DNA of 64,000 nucleotides from Takakia lepidozioides (GCA_030704615.1 CM060731.1:85912756-85976755); one strand, 5' to 3'. Numbered from the stretch's first letter, positions 1-11,375 are shown. Notes: generated by a model from the letters alone, not told the origin. Numbers and translations: made by a program.

Positions 1-772
1 TTCTGTAACCCCTTGGGTTACATTTATCAAGCACCTCATGCGAGTGAAAGCCTCCCTCAAGCTCTCAGTAGGCTTCCGTTGGAACTCTTGCAGGCTCCTC
101 AACTTCTCTGTCCTCACCCCTTGGTAGTTCCTTCTCAACTCTTTGAAGAACTCCACAACAGGGTTGAAAGTAGGTACCGCCACTGGTGCTGGTGCAACAG
201 TAGCTTGGGTGGACGTCGTAGTTGTTGTACCACTAGTCCCACAACTGCTCGTGGAAGCTGCTGTTGTAGCTGCTGCTGCTGGTGCAGCTGCCGGTGTGGC
301 TGTTGCCCTTGTGCCTCTAGTGATGGAGACCTAGTCAGGTGTCCAGTACATCCTCATCGTGCCACCGCCTAAACTCATGGTAATCATCCATGGGCGGCCC
401 CTCAAGGTGTTGAAACAACCCCTTCTATGCCATGAAAGGCGTAAACAGTTGTGGATTGCGCATTTGCTGCAAGTCACACCAACTATCAAACTCTTGGATA
501 AAATCATCCGACTCAACGGTGCCCACCGCCCCAGAGTACCTACGTGGCCCCTTGGTGGCTCCATACATCTCCTCCATTGTGTCCCACAACAATGGCAAGG
601 AAACAACTTGCACCGCCGGTGTGAGTCCTCCTGATTCACAATCCGAATCAGAACCTTCCGTAGAAGACACCGGAGGTAAAGGTGGCCTAAACCGCACACC
701 CCGTCTCGTATACCCGCTAGTATCGCTAGTGCTCGTACCAGCACTTTCCCCAACAACTAGTGGCACCTCCAT
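1..772 (-). pseudogene. Ty3/gypsy gag-like fragment
   Basis: Read on the minus strand from a Met codon at 772, the frame gives an acidic N-terminal stretch, then text such as FDSWCDLQQM, then a low-complexity Ala/Thr linker. It ends at the window edge in a capsid-like segment containing FKELRRNYQGVR, LRSLQEFQRKPTESLREAF and RMRCLINVTQGVTE. That last segment resembles the retrotransposon gag family, the structural protein that packages element RNA. The N-terminal and capsid-like parts lie in different frames, so there is at least one frameshift near 325-330. The gene runs off the window, so the nucleocapsid knuckle and pol are not visible. I could not find the matching 5' LTR at higher coordinates. 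The gag call is family knowledge applied to a short match. Confidence 0.6.
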
Positions 773-2983
773 GTTGACAAACTGACACTCAACCGGTCAT
801 GAACATGTCTCTAACCCCCTCTCCACAAGGTATCCGGGTAGAGAACCCGATGCGGCTTATGGTTTGGAATACTAGGTTCCTAACATAGCCTGCACCTGCA
901 CCTGCATCCACCGCAGGCACTCCCATGGTTGGCTGGTCATCACCTCCAACCTCACCACAGGAGAAACAAAGATGGTCTGACTGGTCATCAACCCAGCCTC
1001 ACCATCGACATCATGCTCTAGGGTTGGATCGGCGATCAAGCCCGAATCAACCACCTATAAAATCAAGCGCCCACACAAAACTAGCATGGCGCACAATCAA
1101 GCATGCAGGTGTGGAGGGGATCCAAACACAAAAATGAAAACAACAACTCCCCCACACCAAAAATCTCTCCACAGTGTTGTTCCTGCAACCCAGCCCAAAC
1201 CCGGACTGACTCTTGCCTCCACCTACGGAAAGGTCTCGGCCTACAGAGAAGGTGGAAAGCTACAAGGAAGGGAAACTAAAGCAATGCCTATCCCCAGCAC
1301 GCTCTCATCCCAACACCCTTTTTTTTCCTCTCTTCTCTCACTTACATGACCATGAGAGCATCCTGTAGACACTCCTCAAACCGCCCTCCACGAGCTCATG
1401 AAACGTGGCCTCCAAGGCCCCATGCAAGCCTCTACAGGGTCCGTCAGTGCCTCCTTACGTCCACCAGCCATTCCTCCAAATGGAACCACCTCAGGAAACC
1501 ACACCATTCGCTGAAGGTTCAAAAATGGAGCAAATAGAGTTACATATAGGCCCCAACAACCTTCTGTCCAAAGGAATTACCTGCAGGCTGGTCTCCCCCA
1601 AAGTTAAGAATTGGGCTAAAAACCCGAAAAGATTACCTGCAGGGAAGTAATCCCCTTTGTTAAAACGCAACAGGGAGGCGATTCCGACTTTTCTGCCGGA
1701 TCAGCTAGCTCAAAACCGTTGTTCTTCAGCCCAGCCTCCCCATCAAGGTCCCACGAAACGAGTGAAAAAAGGTTTTATTTTTTTTTATTTTTTTCATTCT
1801 GCCTGTTCGCGGCCTTCCGTGGCTCCAACCGCCACGACTCCTCACGGCCCGCCCTAGGCGCTCGTTGGCCACGGGCTGCCCAATGATACCCCGTGGTACC
1901 ACTCCCACGAACCTTCACAGCCTGCCATCCCCACGATCTGGTCACCGTGCCCACCCGTTGTGTCCGCACCACGACTTCCAACGGTCACGGTCAACCATCA
2001 CGACCTGGGCTCGTGGTATCTCGTGATACCGCCCCAACGGCCCATCACAGCCACTATTCTCTGTTCCCTGGAACTCCCAACGAGTTCCCATGCGTCCCCG
2101 AGGCGTTCCCAGACGTTCCCGCGCGTTCCCGAGCTCTCCCCGAGCTGGGGTTTGCTCCTGCACCTGCTGCCGACGAGCTATGGCTTCTGCGAAGCCATCA
2201 GCCCCGTCGCCCTGCACTCCTAAGCTCTCACGGCCCACTAGAAGTGCCCCCAACTCAATAAGCAAGCTATATGCTGCCCAACAAACTCCATTTCTTCATA
2301 AAGCTCACAAAAACGAATCTGAAAATACACACCTTTACAAACTTGGTGCATCTGCAGTTCTACTGCAAATTCCCTGGCTCTAGGACGCCTTGTTACTGCC
2401 CTTCCAGCCCCCCGCTCTTGCCACTCCAAGAGCCCTTACACTGCTGAGTTTCAGATTGAAAATCCAACTCAACACATGTTTCACAAGTGCACTGATTTGC
2501 ACACAAGAGGGACCTGCCTCCTCTCTTCACTCATACCTCTTCATGAGTTTGGAGCTGAAGCTCCCAATGGGCTGCGATGCATCCCCTCACAGCTTCACTA
2601 TTCGGCTGCTCCTCATCTATCCGCAACAACTAGTTTCGGGCAGAAATACCTGGAGCTGATCATATCATCTCCAACCTGCAACACGCTAGTTTCCCATGCG
2701 CAGCCCACATTTTTGCAGCTTCTTAACTCGGCCTGCAGTTGAAGAAGACGACCACCAGTTCGCCCACTCGTGGCCAACATCTCCTCCGCTTCACACTAGA
2801 AGCCCAAACTTGGTTGCCATAGCGTTGAGCTATGCAACGCCGCTCTTCAACATAGGCTACCCACCTCTCTATCCATGGCAAACCTGCAACCTATTCGCCT
2901 TTGCACTCTATCCGCTTTGGATAGGCTCATCCACGGCTCCCTGCACTCTAGGCTGAACCGTTTCTCATGATCTGAAAACACAA
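773..2983. other. Non-coding stretch, possible LTR or UTR remains
   Basis: No convincing gene was seen. Reading frames here are short and overlap on all frames. The stretch lies upstream of the minus-strand gag fragment, so it may contain that element's leader and 5' LTR, but I could not fix LTR ends or a primer-binding site. From 1770 to 2160 it is rich in CACGG/CGTGG words and has an A/T run at 1768-1797. Two CACTAGAAG words occur at 2236 and 2797 without matching TAGTG ends. Confidence 0.35.
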
Positions 2984-4280
2984 GTGCTACGACTAACTCG
3001 AACCTGGCACTCACAAACCTCGAGCTCATCTTTCTCGAGTGATAATACAGATGGCTCAGTGATGAGAGCCAAGGCCATTGTGACAGACGCGGTCTCGTAC
3101 GATGTCCTTGTTGGTGGGGCAGTATTGTACCCCATGGGCTTCACCCTAGATTTTTGGGAGCAGTCAACTTCCTATAGGCCTGGATGGCAGTCAGGGGAGG
3201 GCCGGCATGTGCAGCTCCCTGTGACGTTCATAGGAGGAGTTGCGGTTGCCCAGCGAGGCAAGATGCCAACACTGGCAGCATTCACAACTGCAGTGACTTG
3301 GCTTGGAGAGTTGTTGGATGGCAACACTCATTCACAGGATGTGTCACTTCCGGGAGAGCAGGATGACATGTATGGTATGGCGGAGTTGCCTGCCATGGTT
3401 GCTCACACTCCATTGTGGGTTTCGAGCAAGGATTTGCAGCGGGTTGCCGATTGTCGTGTGCAACAAGCCTGGGTAGAGGCTTTTGTACCGTCAGGATTCA
3501 AACACATACACCTGGCCCACCCCCCCCCCACCAAATGGCTCTTCGACTTGGTTGTCACCCCTGCTGACAGTGCGGGGATTGCACCAGGTCACCTCAGTTG
3601 TCTCCATTGGACACCACACCAATCGTGTGGCAGTGTTCCGGATGAAGGCATTTGCCTTCTGGATTTGTTTGGCGGGATCAGCACCAGATTGGCTGCTGTT
3701 CTACAGGCAGGTGTACAAGTACAACGTTACTTGTATGTGGAGAGGGATGAGATTGCATGACGCGTCTCCCTCCGTCATGTTGCTCAGTTGGTGCAGCAGT
3801 ACCCTGAGTTGTTGCCGGTGTCTGCAGTTCGTGGATATCTGCAGGCCTTGCCAGCAGACATCTCTTTGTTGGGGGCGCTTTGGAGCGGGTTGACTCCATT
3901 GATTTGGTAGTGGCAGGTTGGCCCTGCCAAGGGCGTTCATCAGCCGGGCATGGCCATGGATTGCGAGACTCGAGGTCGGGTATGTTTTGGGAGATGGTGC
4001 GGGTTTTGCGCCACTTACAGCTTCATCAAGTTGTATCTCCAGCATACATCTTGGAGAATGTGCCACTGATGGGCGATTCTCGGGCCAGGGTGATGGCCAG
4101 TGTGCATCAAGTCCGGTCGTGGCTTGGGTCAGCAGTGTTGCTGGATGCAGCTGCAGTGGGATCACGGGCTCATCGTCCACGGTTATGGTGGACTAACTTG
4201 ATGCCACCCGCACTGCTTAAGCGTGCATTTGATGGGGTGCAGCGGCCAGCACACCTCATCAGGCTCATCGGATAGCTACG
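2984..4280 (+). pseudogene. Retropepsin-linked C5-DNA methyltransferase fragment
   Basis: The first frame (2984-3760) opens with a retropepsin-like tail at residues 38-60 (YDVLVGGAVLYPMGFTLDFW). It reaches a C5-methyltransferase motif I near residue 225 (LLDLFGGIS). The frame then meets a TGA at 3758 where the methyltransferase reading continues as RVSLRHVAQLVQQYPELLP. After a frameshift near 3875 it resumes at 3880 with motif IV (AGWPCQG), motif VI (ILENVPLMG) and an RPRLWWTN block in the motif VIII position. Motifs IX and X are absent, so the target-recognition end is lost. The family transfers methyl groups to cytosine in DNA. A nonsense codon, a frameshift and both-end truncation make this a dead copy. 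An aspartic protease tail joined to a methyltransferase marks a retroelement gene rather than a host DNMT. The join to integrase sequence at about 4320 may be a later rearrangement. Confidence 0.82.
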
Positions 4281-4319
4281 ACTCCTCCTCTGACGATGAG
4301 GATGAGTAGTCCTAGTCCG

Positions 4320-4705
4320 TGTAGGTCCCAGGGTCAGCCTACTAAAGAATATCTGAAGGGAAAGAGAAATCTTTCCAGGACGGGGACATTGTATTATGGT
4401 TACCAAAAATCAAGAAGATCAAACTGGGCGAAAAATTGAAAATGCCATGGATGGGACCATTTCAAATCAAAAGGGTACATGACAATGGAATTGTTGATTA
4501 GCAAACCTTGGAACAAGAATTCGTGGGACGAATTAATATTAACAAGTTAAAAGGCTACCAGGTAATACATGACAAAGCCCTTATACATGATTTATACGCC
4601 AACGAGGAAGATCAAACTGAAGATGAGGAGCGCGAAACCACCAATGCCTACTACATTCATCACGACACGATGAATCAGCATGTACTAAGACAGGTGGCAA
4701 CATGA
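4320..4705 (+). pseudogene. Ty3/gypsy integrase C-terminal domain fragment
   Basis: Across frame changes, the plus strand spells a typical gypsy integrase C-terminus. A basic KGKRN segment is followed by a block reading approximately DGDIVLWLPKIKK, then KMPWMGPFQIKRVHDNGIVD and FVGRININKLKGYQ. This is the SH3-like DNA-binding domain at the end of gypsy pol, which in the family helps strand transfer and targeting. The catalytic core of integrase, RNase H and reverse transcriptase are not upstream; their place is taken by the methyltransferase fragment, so the element is truncated or rearranged at about 4320. The frame ends at a stop at 4703-4705. Confidence 0.75.
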
Positions 4706-5708
4706 ATTTAGGGCACCACGACGGCTAGACCACCAATTATTTGGAGAACAACATTACCACCCCGTATACCGTATGGTGAACCGTGGCCAGCACAGATGCC
4801 CTACAGAACCTCGCCACCATTCCCACATGGCAGCGTGACTACTCTCTTGCGGCCATCTATGACCGCTCCGGATCTGCTCAAAAAGGTCATCCCCAAACCT
4901 TGGCTGTGCATGGATGTAAAAATTCGATAACCGGGCTGCGCATGGATGACTGTCACCATCGATCTCGCAGATGGTGAAGTTCTCACATCCCTCCCAACTC
5001 CCCAGTTGAAGAGGAACATCAAACGCCAACCTTGGCGCGAATACGAAACGGCAATGAGTCACTGCTTGTGTTAAACTCTGAGATGTACGCTCCAGATCAC
5101 CCCACCGACAGTGGTAATCATACACCACTACCCTTCGATCATAACATAGAGGCAGAACGATGGCGCAATCCAACGGATTGCCAAAAGACGACGGATGATA
5201 AGGGCAAAGCCATTAAACCAAGCTGCAAGTACTGCGCCCACGCCGCCCATCTAAAAACAGACCACGTACCAAAGTGGACGAACACAACTCAGAGGGATGA
5301 ACATAAACTGACCGAAACTGGACAATCATCAACGACCATCAATTTTAAACAAAACAAATCACGAAGAAAAAACCAACGGAAGAAAATAAAGCACAAAAGG
5401 GATGAAGTTTTCTCAAAACCGTTACCTGAGGCTAAATGCTTCTTGGTAAGCCTGGGCCCAGCAATTAAAGCTAACTACGCTTTAAACCTAGGCAACCAGC
5501 ATGACAGAATTACCTCCACGAGAACCTTGAGAGAAGTTAGAGGAGAAACCTACAGAGAGGAACCCCTACTTAAACCCAGGAGCGAACTCCTCACCTTCTC
5601 TTCCGCAAATTGGAAATTGTTGTATACACAACTTCCAGTGTGCTTCATACTCCTTGTGGTACAAGAATTGGTGCTCCAATTCCTACAGCAACTGTGAGAC
5701 TAAGAGAA
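4706..5708 (+). other. Spacer between integrase end and ORF A
   Basis: The plus strand is partly open (5032-5697) and rich in Lys, Asn and Thr, with a cluster of basic residues near 5370-5400. The frame has stops and no recognisable domain. It is probably the degraded tail of pol or a leader for ORF A. I cannot support a separate gene here. Confidence 0.3.
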
Positions 5709-7571
5709 ATGGCAGGCACCAAGCGGAAGGCACCAAGTTCTTATGCGCAAGTCAATTTCAAAATCAGCCCGGCGTTGCGGAAGATTGAGCAGGACACAGA
5801 GACACATGAGACGTTGGACAGTCTTGGCCTGCGATACTTCATCACCACGCTGGACTGGAACCTGAAGCACGACGAGCTATGCAGGGAGTTCTTGGAGAAT
5901 TACAACACCAGCACTCGGAGCACAAATGTCCACGACACGCACATCCTGCTAACAGAGAAGTACTTGGCGGAAGTATTTCACCTTCCCAGTCTGGACGTAC
6001 CACCGCACACCGACAAACCTCCAAGGTTTGTACTTGCAGATTTGCTTGAGAATCTCAACCAAGCAGATCAAGGCTACACATGCAGCCATAGCAAAAACCA
6101 TGGCTTTAGGAAGATAGCCCCAGTACTTAGCACATTGCTTTGCCTCAGGCAAAACCATAGCTACTGTACCAAGGAGCTAATCGACCAAGTGTTGATTTGC
6201 TTCAATGGGCAAATTGTGAATTGGGCAAGCTTCTTATTGAAGAAGTTAACTCAAGAACTAACCAGGTTGACAAAGAAGAAGAAGGAAGCAACTGTTACCA
6301 TGGCGACTCCCTTGTTACTCCAGATGATTCGACACACTGTACACCTAACGGCCGAAGAGCAAACGATGTTGGGAATTATGCAAAGGGTAGACACAATGGA
6401 GGAAGAAGGAAGTGAGACGGCAACAGGTCAGGAAGAAGAAGAGGGCGGACTTGCAAAGAGAGCCCGGATCAACGAAGCAACCACAAGTGCAGCAGCAGAG
6501 GACATCATCAACTCGACGGCTGATTCCCCAGTACAGAGAGAAGGGGAGAATCAACAGCCAGAAGGAGGGAACAAACCACAGACCAACGAAGCAACGCCCA
6601 TGGAAATTAGCCATGGCAACACCGAAGCACAACAAGCAGCACACACAGAGGAGGGAGACATAGTGGCGCAACAACAGCAGATAGTGCAACAGGCACCCGA
6701 ACAGCAGCAACGGCAGATGGTGCAAGAGGCACTGAGTCAGCAGCAGCAAGACAAAAATTCCAATTTGGAATTACTACTAGCACAACAAGTTCTAGATACA
6801 ACAGCATGGGACACAGGGTTGGAGGAAGCACCACAAAATGTCATTCTGCAGGCAATACAAGCATTGGGGCAACTGACAGTTTGTATGGACAGGGCCAAAG
6901 ATTACATCAGCCCGGAAAACCTGAACATGATCTTAGACCATATCAAAGAGAAGCACCAAAGGGAATTGGCCACTGCAAGAACAGTATGTAACCATGAGGT
7001 TACAATTGCAGCATTAGAAGATCAAAAGTTGACCTTACTCCGCCAATACAACACGTTGGCACAACGCAGAGATGAGTGGGAGCAAAAGTGGGAAAAACAT
7101 AGAGACGAAACATGCCATGTCCAAGCCAACCTCGATGCAGAGCGAGAGAGATCTCGGAAAATAGAGACAGAGGTGGAAACACTCACAGGATAGGTGCAAA
7201 CATTAAAGCAGCAGGTGGAGACACTCCAGGGGCGGCTGAGGACTGCCAGAGATCAGGGAACCAAGTGGCTCAACAGCAACACTACACTGCTGAAGCAAAG
7301 GGAGAATGCTGAGAGCAGGCTGTTTACTGCCACCATAGAAAGAGACATTGTCATGGGCAATGAACAAGAATGGAAGAAGCAGCTGGAGAAGCTGACACTG
7401 CAAGCAGGACTGGATACAGCAGACGCAGCCTTAGCCAGAGCCTGGTTGAATGAAGGGAATGAATTGGAGATGAAGAAACTCAATAGGGCAATGGTAAGGC
7501 AGATGAAGTGCCAGTTGGCAAAATTGGTGACAGACATTCATGAGGAGTTCCTGCCACCAATTCCAGAATAA
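5709..7571 (+). CDS. ORF A: post-integrase coiled-coil protein of a gypsy element
   Basis: Starts at the ATG at 5709 (MAGTKRKAPSS). Residues about 1-230 form a globular region. It is followed by a low-complexity Gln/Glu-rich stretch (about 260-370) and a long heptad-rich C-terminus containing LNMILDHIKEKHQRELATAR and ETEVETLTG. A TAG at 7191-7193 interrupts the frame. The coiled coil resumes immediately in the same frame (VQTLKQQVETLQGRLRTARD) and runs to a TAA at 7569. The globular part matches the minus-strand protein at 57.6-58.3 kb. Compare KYLAEVFHLPS here with QYLQQLFDLPS there, and the following APVLSTLLCLRQNHSYC with QILNVLFAMKQNQQYLSRS. The position after integrase and before ORF B is the same in both elements. 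Function is unknown; an env-like or accessory structural role is only a guess. Confidence 0.7.
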
Positions 7572-7580
7572 GAGGAGCTC

Positions 7581-8687
7581 ATGGACGAAGAGGATCAAGA
7601 GGAGCAAGATCACGAACAAGAGACACCAATACAATCAACAACAACAACACCAACACAAACACCACCAGCAACACAACCACCACCAAGCCAACAGACACTG
7701 ATACAGGCCACAGCAGGGCCATCTACTCAAGAGGTAAACCTTGTAACACTACCAAGTGTCCTGGTAGCATCAACTTCAGTAGCAGTGGATGATTTCCAAA
7801 TCATGCCATGCAAGCAGGATGGGGAGTGGTTAAAGTATTCAGAGGAATACTTTAAAATGATGGTAATACTAGCCCACCAAATCCCAGAAATATTGGAGAA
7901 GGTTTTCAAAACCTTAACTCCCTGCAAATCATTGGGTCAATTGCATCTGCTCAATCAAACTCTGATTCCTCTGAGATATAGGATGAGGCCACTGGCTAAG
8001 GATGAGACATGGTCAGGGGCAGAATTGGTTGAATTCTGGCGCCAGGCTCCCCTGGAATACAAGGAGTTGATAGCTTATATGTGGGCAGTGGGGCAATTGA
8101 AGATTAATCCTACCCCGGCAGTAACCATTGTAATGGGATGTCCAAGTTTTTATATTGGCAGTTACTTGTACCGCATGTTCGTGACAATGAGGGGAAGCTG
8201 GCAGCGCTATGAGAGTATTGAAAAAGATACTCACTGGGAATTACCCAAATTCCAGCCACCAGAGAGAGTCACAGGCACTTCAGCATATATGAATAGGCCA
8301 CTGTATGCTGAAGCATGGCGCCCAAAGGACCACTTTTCACCATTGGTATTGGACATAGACCACCCTTTCAGAGAAACAGGGGTCCAAGCTGTTAACTGGT
8401 TAATGGGCAGCAGGGCAACAAAACACATTATACCCTGGACCAAGAAGGAGCTGCAAACCTACCGCAAAACCTTGACCAACAAACTCGATATGGTACGTGG
8501 GGACGGGATAGCAGAACACCCTGATGAAGAAAGCTGGCCTACTCACGAACCAGAGGAGCAACCAGACAGTGACAATAACAGGAACAAGAAGCTGCCACCA
8601 CGACAATCCTGGGACGCACTTCCTACCTCGCAGACAGGCATGCCACCACCTTACATCCCCAAGAGATACAACAAGTACAGGAACTGA
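7581..8687 (+). CDS. ORF B: second post-integrase protein of the gypsy element
   Basis: ATG at 7581 follows the ORF A stop by nine bases and is in the same frame. About 368 residues. An acidic start (MDEEDQEEQ) and a Thr/Pro/Gln-rich linker lead into a globular core from about residue 80, containing WSGAELVEFWRQAPLEYKEL and TIVMGCPSFYIGSYLYRMF. A basic/acidic tail ends at TGA 8685. The core aligns with the minus-strand product at 55.1-55.8 kb (KELIAFQVVHGYIY; SSIVMGCGLYYVACFLARY), so the protein is conserved between two diverged elements. No known domain is recognised. The hydrophobic MGCPSFYIG stretch is short and I do not call it a membrane segment with confidence. The stop lies 24 bases before the polypurine tract, as expected for the last ORF of an LTR element. 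Confidence 0.7.
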   Translation: MDEEDQEEQDHEQETPIQSTTTTPTQTPPATQPPPSQQTLIQATAGPSTQEVNLVTLPSVLVASTSVAVDDFQIMPCKQDGEWLKYSEEYFKMMVILAHQIPEILEKVFKTLTPCKSLGQLHLLNQTLIPLRYRMRPLAKDETWSGAELVEFWRQAPLEYKELIAYMWAVGQLKINPTPAVTIVMGCPSFYIGSYLYRMFVTMRGSWQRYESIEKDTHWELPKFQPPERVTGTSAYMNRPLYAEAWRPKDHFSPLVLDIDHPFRETGVQAVNWLMGSRATKHIIPWTKKELQTYRKTLTNKLDMVRGDGIAEHPDEESWPTHEPEEQPDSDNNRNKKLPPRQSWDALPTSQTGMPPPYIPKRYNKYRN

Positions 8688-8708
8688 CGAAATTGTGCGG
8701 ACACAATT

Positions 8709-8731
8709 TCAAAAGAGGGGGGGGGGGTAAA
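8709..8731 (+). promoter_or_regulatory. Polypurine tract
   Basis: A run reading CAAAAGAG followed by about ten G residues and TAAA sits directly before the TG that opens the LTR. This is the expected plus-strand primer site of an LTR retrotransposon. The minus-strand element near 54.8 kb has the same layout (purine run, then TAAA, then TG). Confidence 0.7.
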
Positions 8732-9585
8732 TGATAACGGCTATGCTACGAGGGACAGACAACGAGGGTCACAACGGGACATACCGGGTAGTGATGGACG
8801 TACACTACCTGAGTCACAGGCAGAGACGGCTAAGTACGCGGTACTTAGCCAATGGCAGGACAAGGGTACATTACCACGAGAGCAGTATTGGGTAGTGTAG
8901 TAACCGTGAGCCGTGAACCACGATATCACACGGTCACGTTAGCATCGGCTTTAACCAATAGAGGGAGTAGTGGACCGTTTACCACTATGGCTCACGACCA
9001 CTGCAACGAGCCATTTTTTAGCAAACCTTTTAGGTTGCGTAGGCAGTTAGGCAAACGGTAATTAACGACCGCAGACTATAACGGCTCTTTCGAGCATAGT
9101 ATAAAAAGACTACACGCAACTTAGAGAGTGTACAGTATGAGTATCAGGGATCAGTGTGTACTTCTGTGATGATGTGACGAGCTCTGAAGTAAAGCCATGC
9201 TATTCGAAGTATCTCTGTGTAGAGTGAATGTGAGATGGAGAGAATGTGCACTATGAGATAACGTGAGATGGTGAGAATGTGTATCATCTCAGAATAGTTT
9301 TTGTTTTCTCTTGACTACCATCTGCTTGTATGAACCAAGAGGCTTCAGTCCGTTCGACTAAGATCTTTTATGCTAAAAAGACTGTAGATTGGGCTTAATC
9401 AATAGGATTAAGCAGCCTACAGGGATATGGCTTCATACGATGTTCATGGTTTAGCTATCCTTAAAACGATTACTTCGTAATCGTTTCTGAAATCATACCG
9501 TCGGACAACCTCTGTTGCATGTCTTAGGAAATGGGCAGTAGTGTTAATAGTCTGTTTTGTCTAAGTCATAAACCAGCGGTTAACA
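8732..9585 (+). repeat. 3' LTR of the gypsy element
   Basis: The LTR is placed from TGATAACGG at 8732 to GTTAACA at 9579-9585. The ends form a near-inverted repeat (TGATAAC and GTTAACA) with canonical TG...CA borders. Length would be about 854 bp. It follows the polypurine tract directly and contains a TATAAAAAG box at 9100, a plausible Pol II start for element RNA. The 5' LTR is not in the window, so neither the 3' boundary nor target-site duplications can be confirmed. Confidence 0.65.
9100..9108 (+). promoter_or_regulatory. TATA box inside the LTR
   Basis: TATAAAAAG lies about 370 bases into the LTR, a usual position for the U3 core promoter. Transcription would begin about 25-30 bases downstream and, from the equivalent 5' LTR, read the element. 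The box is seen directly; its use is inferred. Confidence 0.5.
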
Positions 9586-10851
9586 TGGATGCACACCCCA
9601 AAGCCGCCCGTGGAAGACCTCACAAGAGCCAGCTCTCCTTGCAATGGCATCATTAATGACTACTCTTGTCGAGATGGAGAACTCGACACTACTATGGCAA
9701 ACGTCTCCTCAAGCATAGCCACGAGGACTGGCACACAATGCACAATATCCCCTCACGCCGCCCACGACTCTGCTAATATGCTCAGGCGGCCTGACTCCAA
9801 GGTAGCCAAGAAGTTGTCTTCGCCCGCGCCACACCAGGGACACCAGCAACCCAAGGTCGTGATGATCCTCTTTCTTATTCTCTCGCCCCCCTACTTTGAG
9901 CTCCCTCCAGCTATGTCGACTTCTCGGGATAAACAGAAGGAGATGGCCCAGCATCTCTCCCACGACGTCCTCATCGAGCGATCCACTTCCGAAACTGCAC
10001 TGCGCCCAATCCAGGCACACATGCCCCCTGGATACACAAGGAACATCTGGAAGTTACTCGACTGGCACCCACGCACCGAGATGTACCCCCAGCCATGGCT
10101 ATCACTCGACAGACAAGCTAGCAGCGTCGACCTAGTGTGCAAACAAAGCAGTCTGCTGCTCACTTAGAATGTTATGTTGTGGAGCTGGCAAACCGCCCCG
10201 AACAGCTCAAATAAAGTGAGGATGCAGCAAACTCAACAGACTGCAGGACCCCCGGCCAAGACAGGTCCTGTCTCTCCCACCACCCCACTAAAAAACAATA
10301 TGGTACTTCCCTCACTCTATCCTCATGCTCGTCCTGTGACTTATTTTAGCTCACAATACTCGCTGAAGTTGCCCACATCACACCATGATCCTCATATGAC
10401 GCCTCAAACAGATCTGGAACACATTTCCTCCCCCCGCACTAATGACGATGCCACTCCTGCCCAGCTACAATACCATTGTATATGGAAGGTACATGATACC
10501 CTCAATACTCCATCTATGTCAAGTCAGGTGAATCAGGAAAGAATGGTTGTAAATCCCGCATCTGGAATAGACAATATCACCAGGGCTAGAATGGTTAGGT
10601 TGGGGATGCAGATGGCACTCCAAGACTCGGATCCAACCCATTGGGGAAGCAAGACAGAATTGGATGCTGACTTGCTGCTGGCATACCCAACTCAAACAGC
10701 TATACACACCTCGATTAAGGCAAGCACTGTCACCTCCACCACCCCACTACTCAGCGACACGTTCGAAGACTCTCTGGATATTGAAAAAATCCGCTACAAG
10801 TACAAAGAGATAGAGAATAACCGGATCTGGCTCAATTTAGATACCGGATGA
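9586..10851 (+). pseudogene. Unrecognised reading frame truncated by the LTR
   Basis: One frame stays open for about 420 codons from the LTR border to the TGA at 10849, broken only by a TAG at 10165-10167. A frame this long is unlikely by chance at this base composition, so it was probably coding. The N-terminal half is Pro/Ser/Thr-rich and contains KEMAQHLSHDVLIERS. The C-terminal half holds ARMVRLGMQMALQDSDP and ends with a charged stretch, IEKIRYKYKEIENNRIW. I recognise no domain. The frame starts at the edge of the LTR, so the true N-terminus was probably cut off by the retrotransposon insertion. It could be a LINE ORF1 or another element's gag-like gene; nothing decides this. From 10852 to 11300 further short frames may continue it after frameshifts. 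Confidence 0.4.
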
Positions 10852-11337
10852 CCCACTCCAGGTTAGTATACTTGCACATTGCCGCTCTATCAACACTCTT
10901 GCATAGACATGCTATTTCACTTGCCTCATCGCCATCCGGTCCATGCGATTCTCTATTACCTTCACTATGGCCAGATTCAAAGCTAATCTCTGAACATATG
11001 TTATACCCTCTCTTACATCAACACTCTATAACTTATTTGCTCTGGCCCCCCTACGGAGCCCCCCTATCTATAACATTGGCTGCGTCCTCCTACAAGTCAT
11101 AGCACATATTGATAAAGCTGTTTCCGCCGCACTCAGCCACCTACTCAGATTCCAAAAAAGACTCAGAACTCCTGTCTCTCTTCCAGCCAGCTATAGTATA
11201 TTTTCTAAATCTAGCTGACACCACAGGCCACGATCGGAACGCTGGTGTATCAATTCTCTCCTACTGCTGGGATGCCCCTCTGGGATGGGTATTCGGATGG
11301 GAGGTTTACTATTTCATGAGCAGAAACCATGAGCCAT

Positions 11338-11375
11338 GAGCCATGAGCCATGAGCCGCATGAGCTGCATGAGCGG
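11338..11375. repeat. CATGAGC tandem heptamers at the left end
   Basis: Consecutive copies of a CATGAGC-type heptamer, some degenerate, lie just inside the left inverted end. The counterpart at 15478-15500 has three inverted copies. Short subterminal repeats of this kind often bind transposases in DNA elements; here that is only an analogy. Confidence 0.6.

Larger units (their letters stand above)
4320..9585 (+). mobile_element. 3' half of a Ty3/gypsy element
   Basis: Integrase C-terminus, ORF A, ORF B, polypurine tract and LTR follow each other in one orientation, as in a gypsy element with extra genes after pol. Everything upstream of the integrase end is missing. The retropepsin-methyltransferase fragment that precedes it may be a different element joined by rearrangement, since its own ends are truncated. 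Confidence 0.7.

Noticed and set aside
773-2160. 5' LTR for the minus-strand gag
   Set aside because: No TG...CA pair or tRNA-complementary primer site could be fixed; only one LTR would be present, so boundaries cannot be tested.
2236-2815. CACTAGAAG words at 2236 and 2797 as a small CACTA element
   Set aside because: Both are in the same orientation, no TAGTG partner or target duplication is visible, and homology to the 18-kb or 36-kb termini stops after nine bases.
7191-7193. Reassignment of TAG to Gln as a genome-wide genetic code
   Set aside because: Other genes here use TAG as an apparently normal terminator, partner codons include Lys and Glu as well as Gln, and TAA and TGA also interrupt frames; decay explains the pattern more simply.
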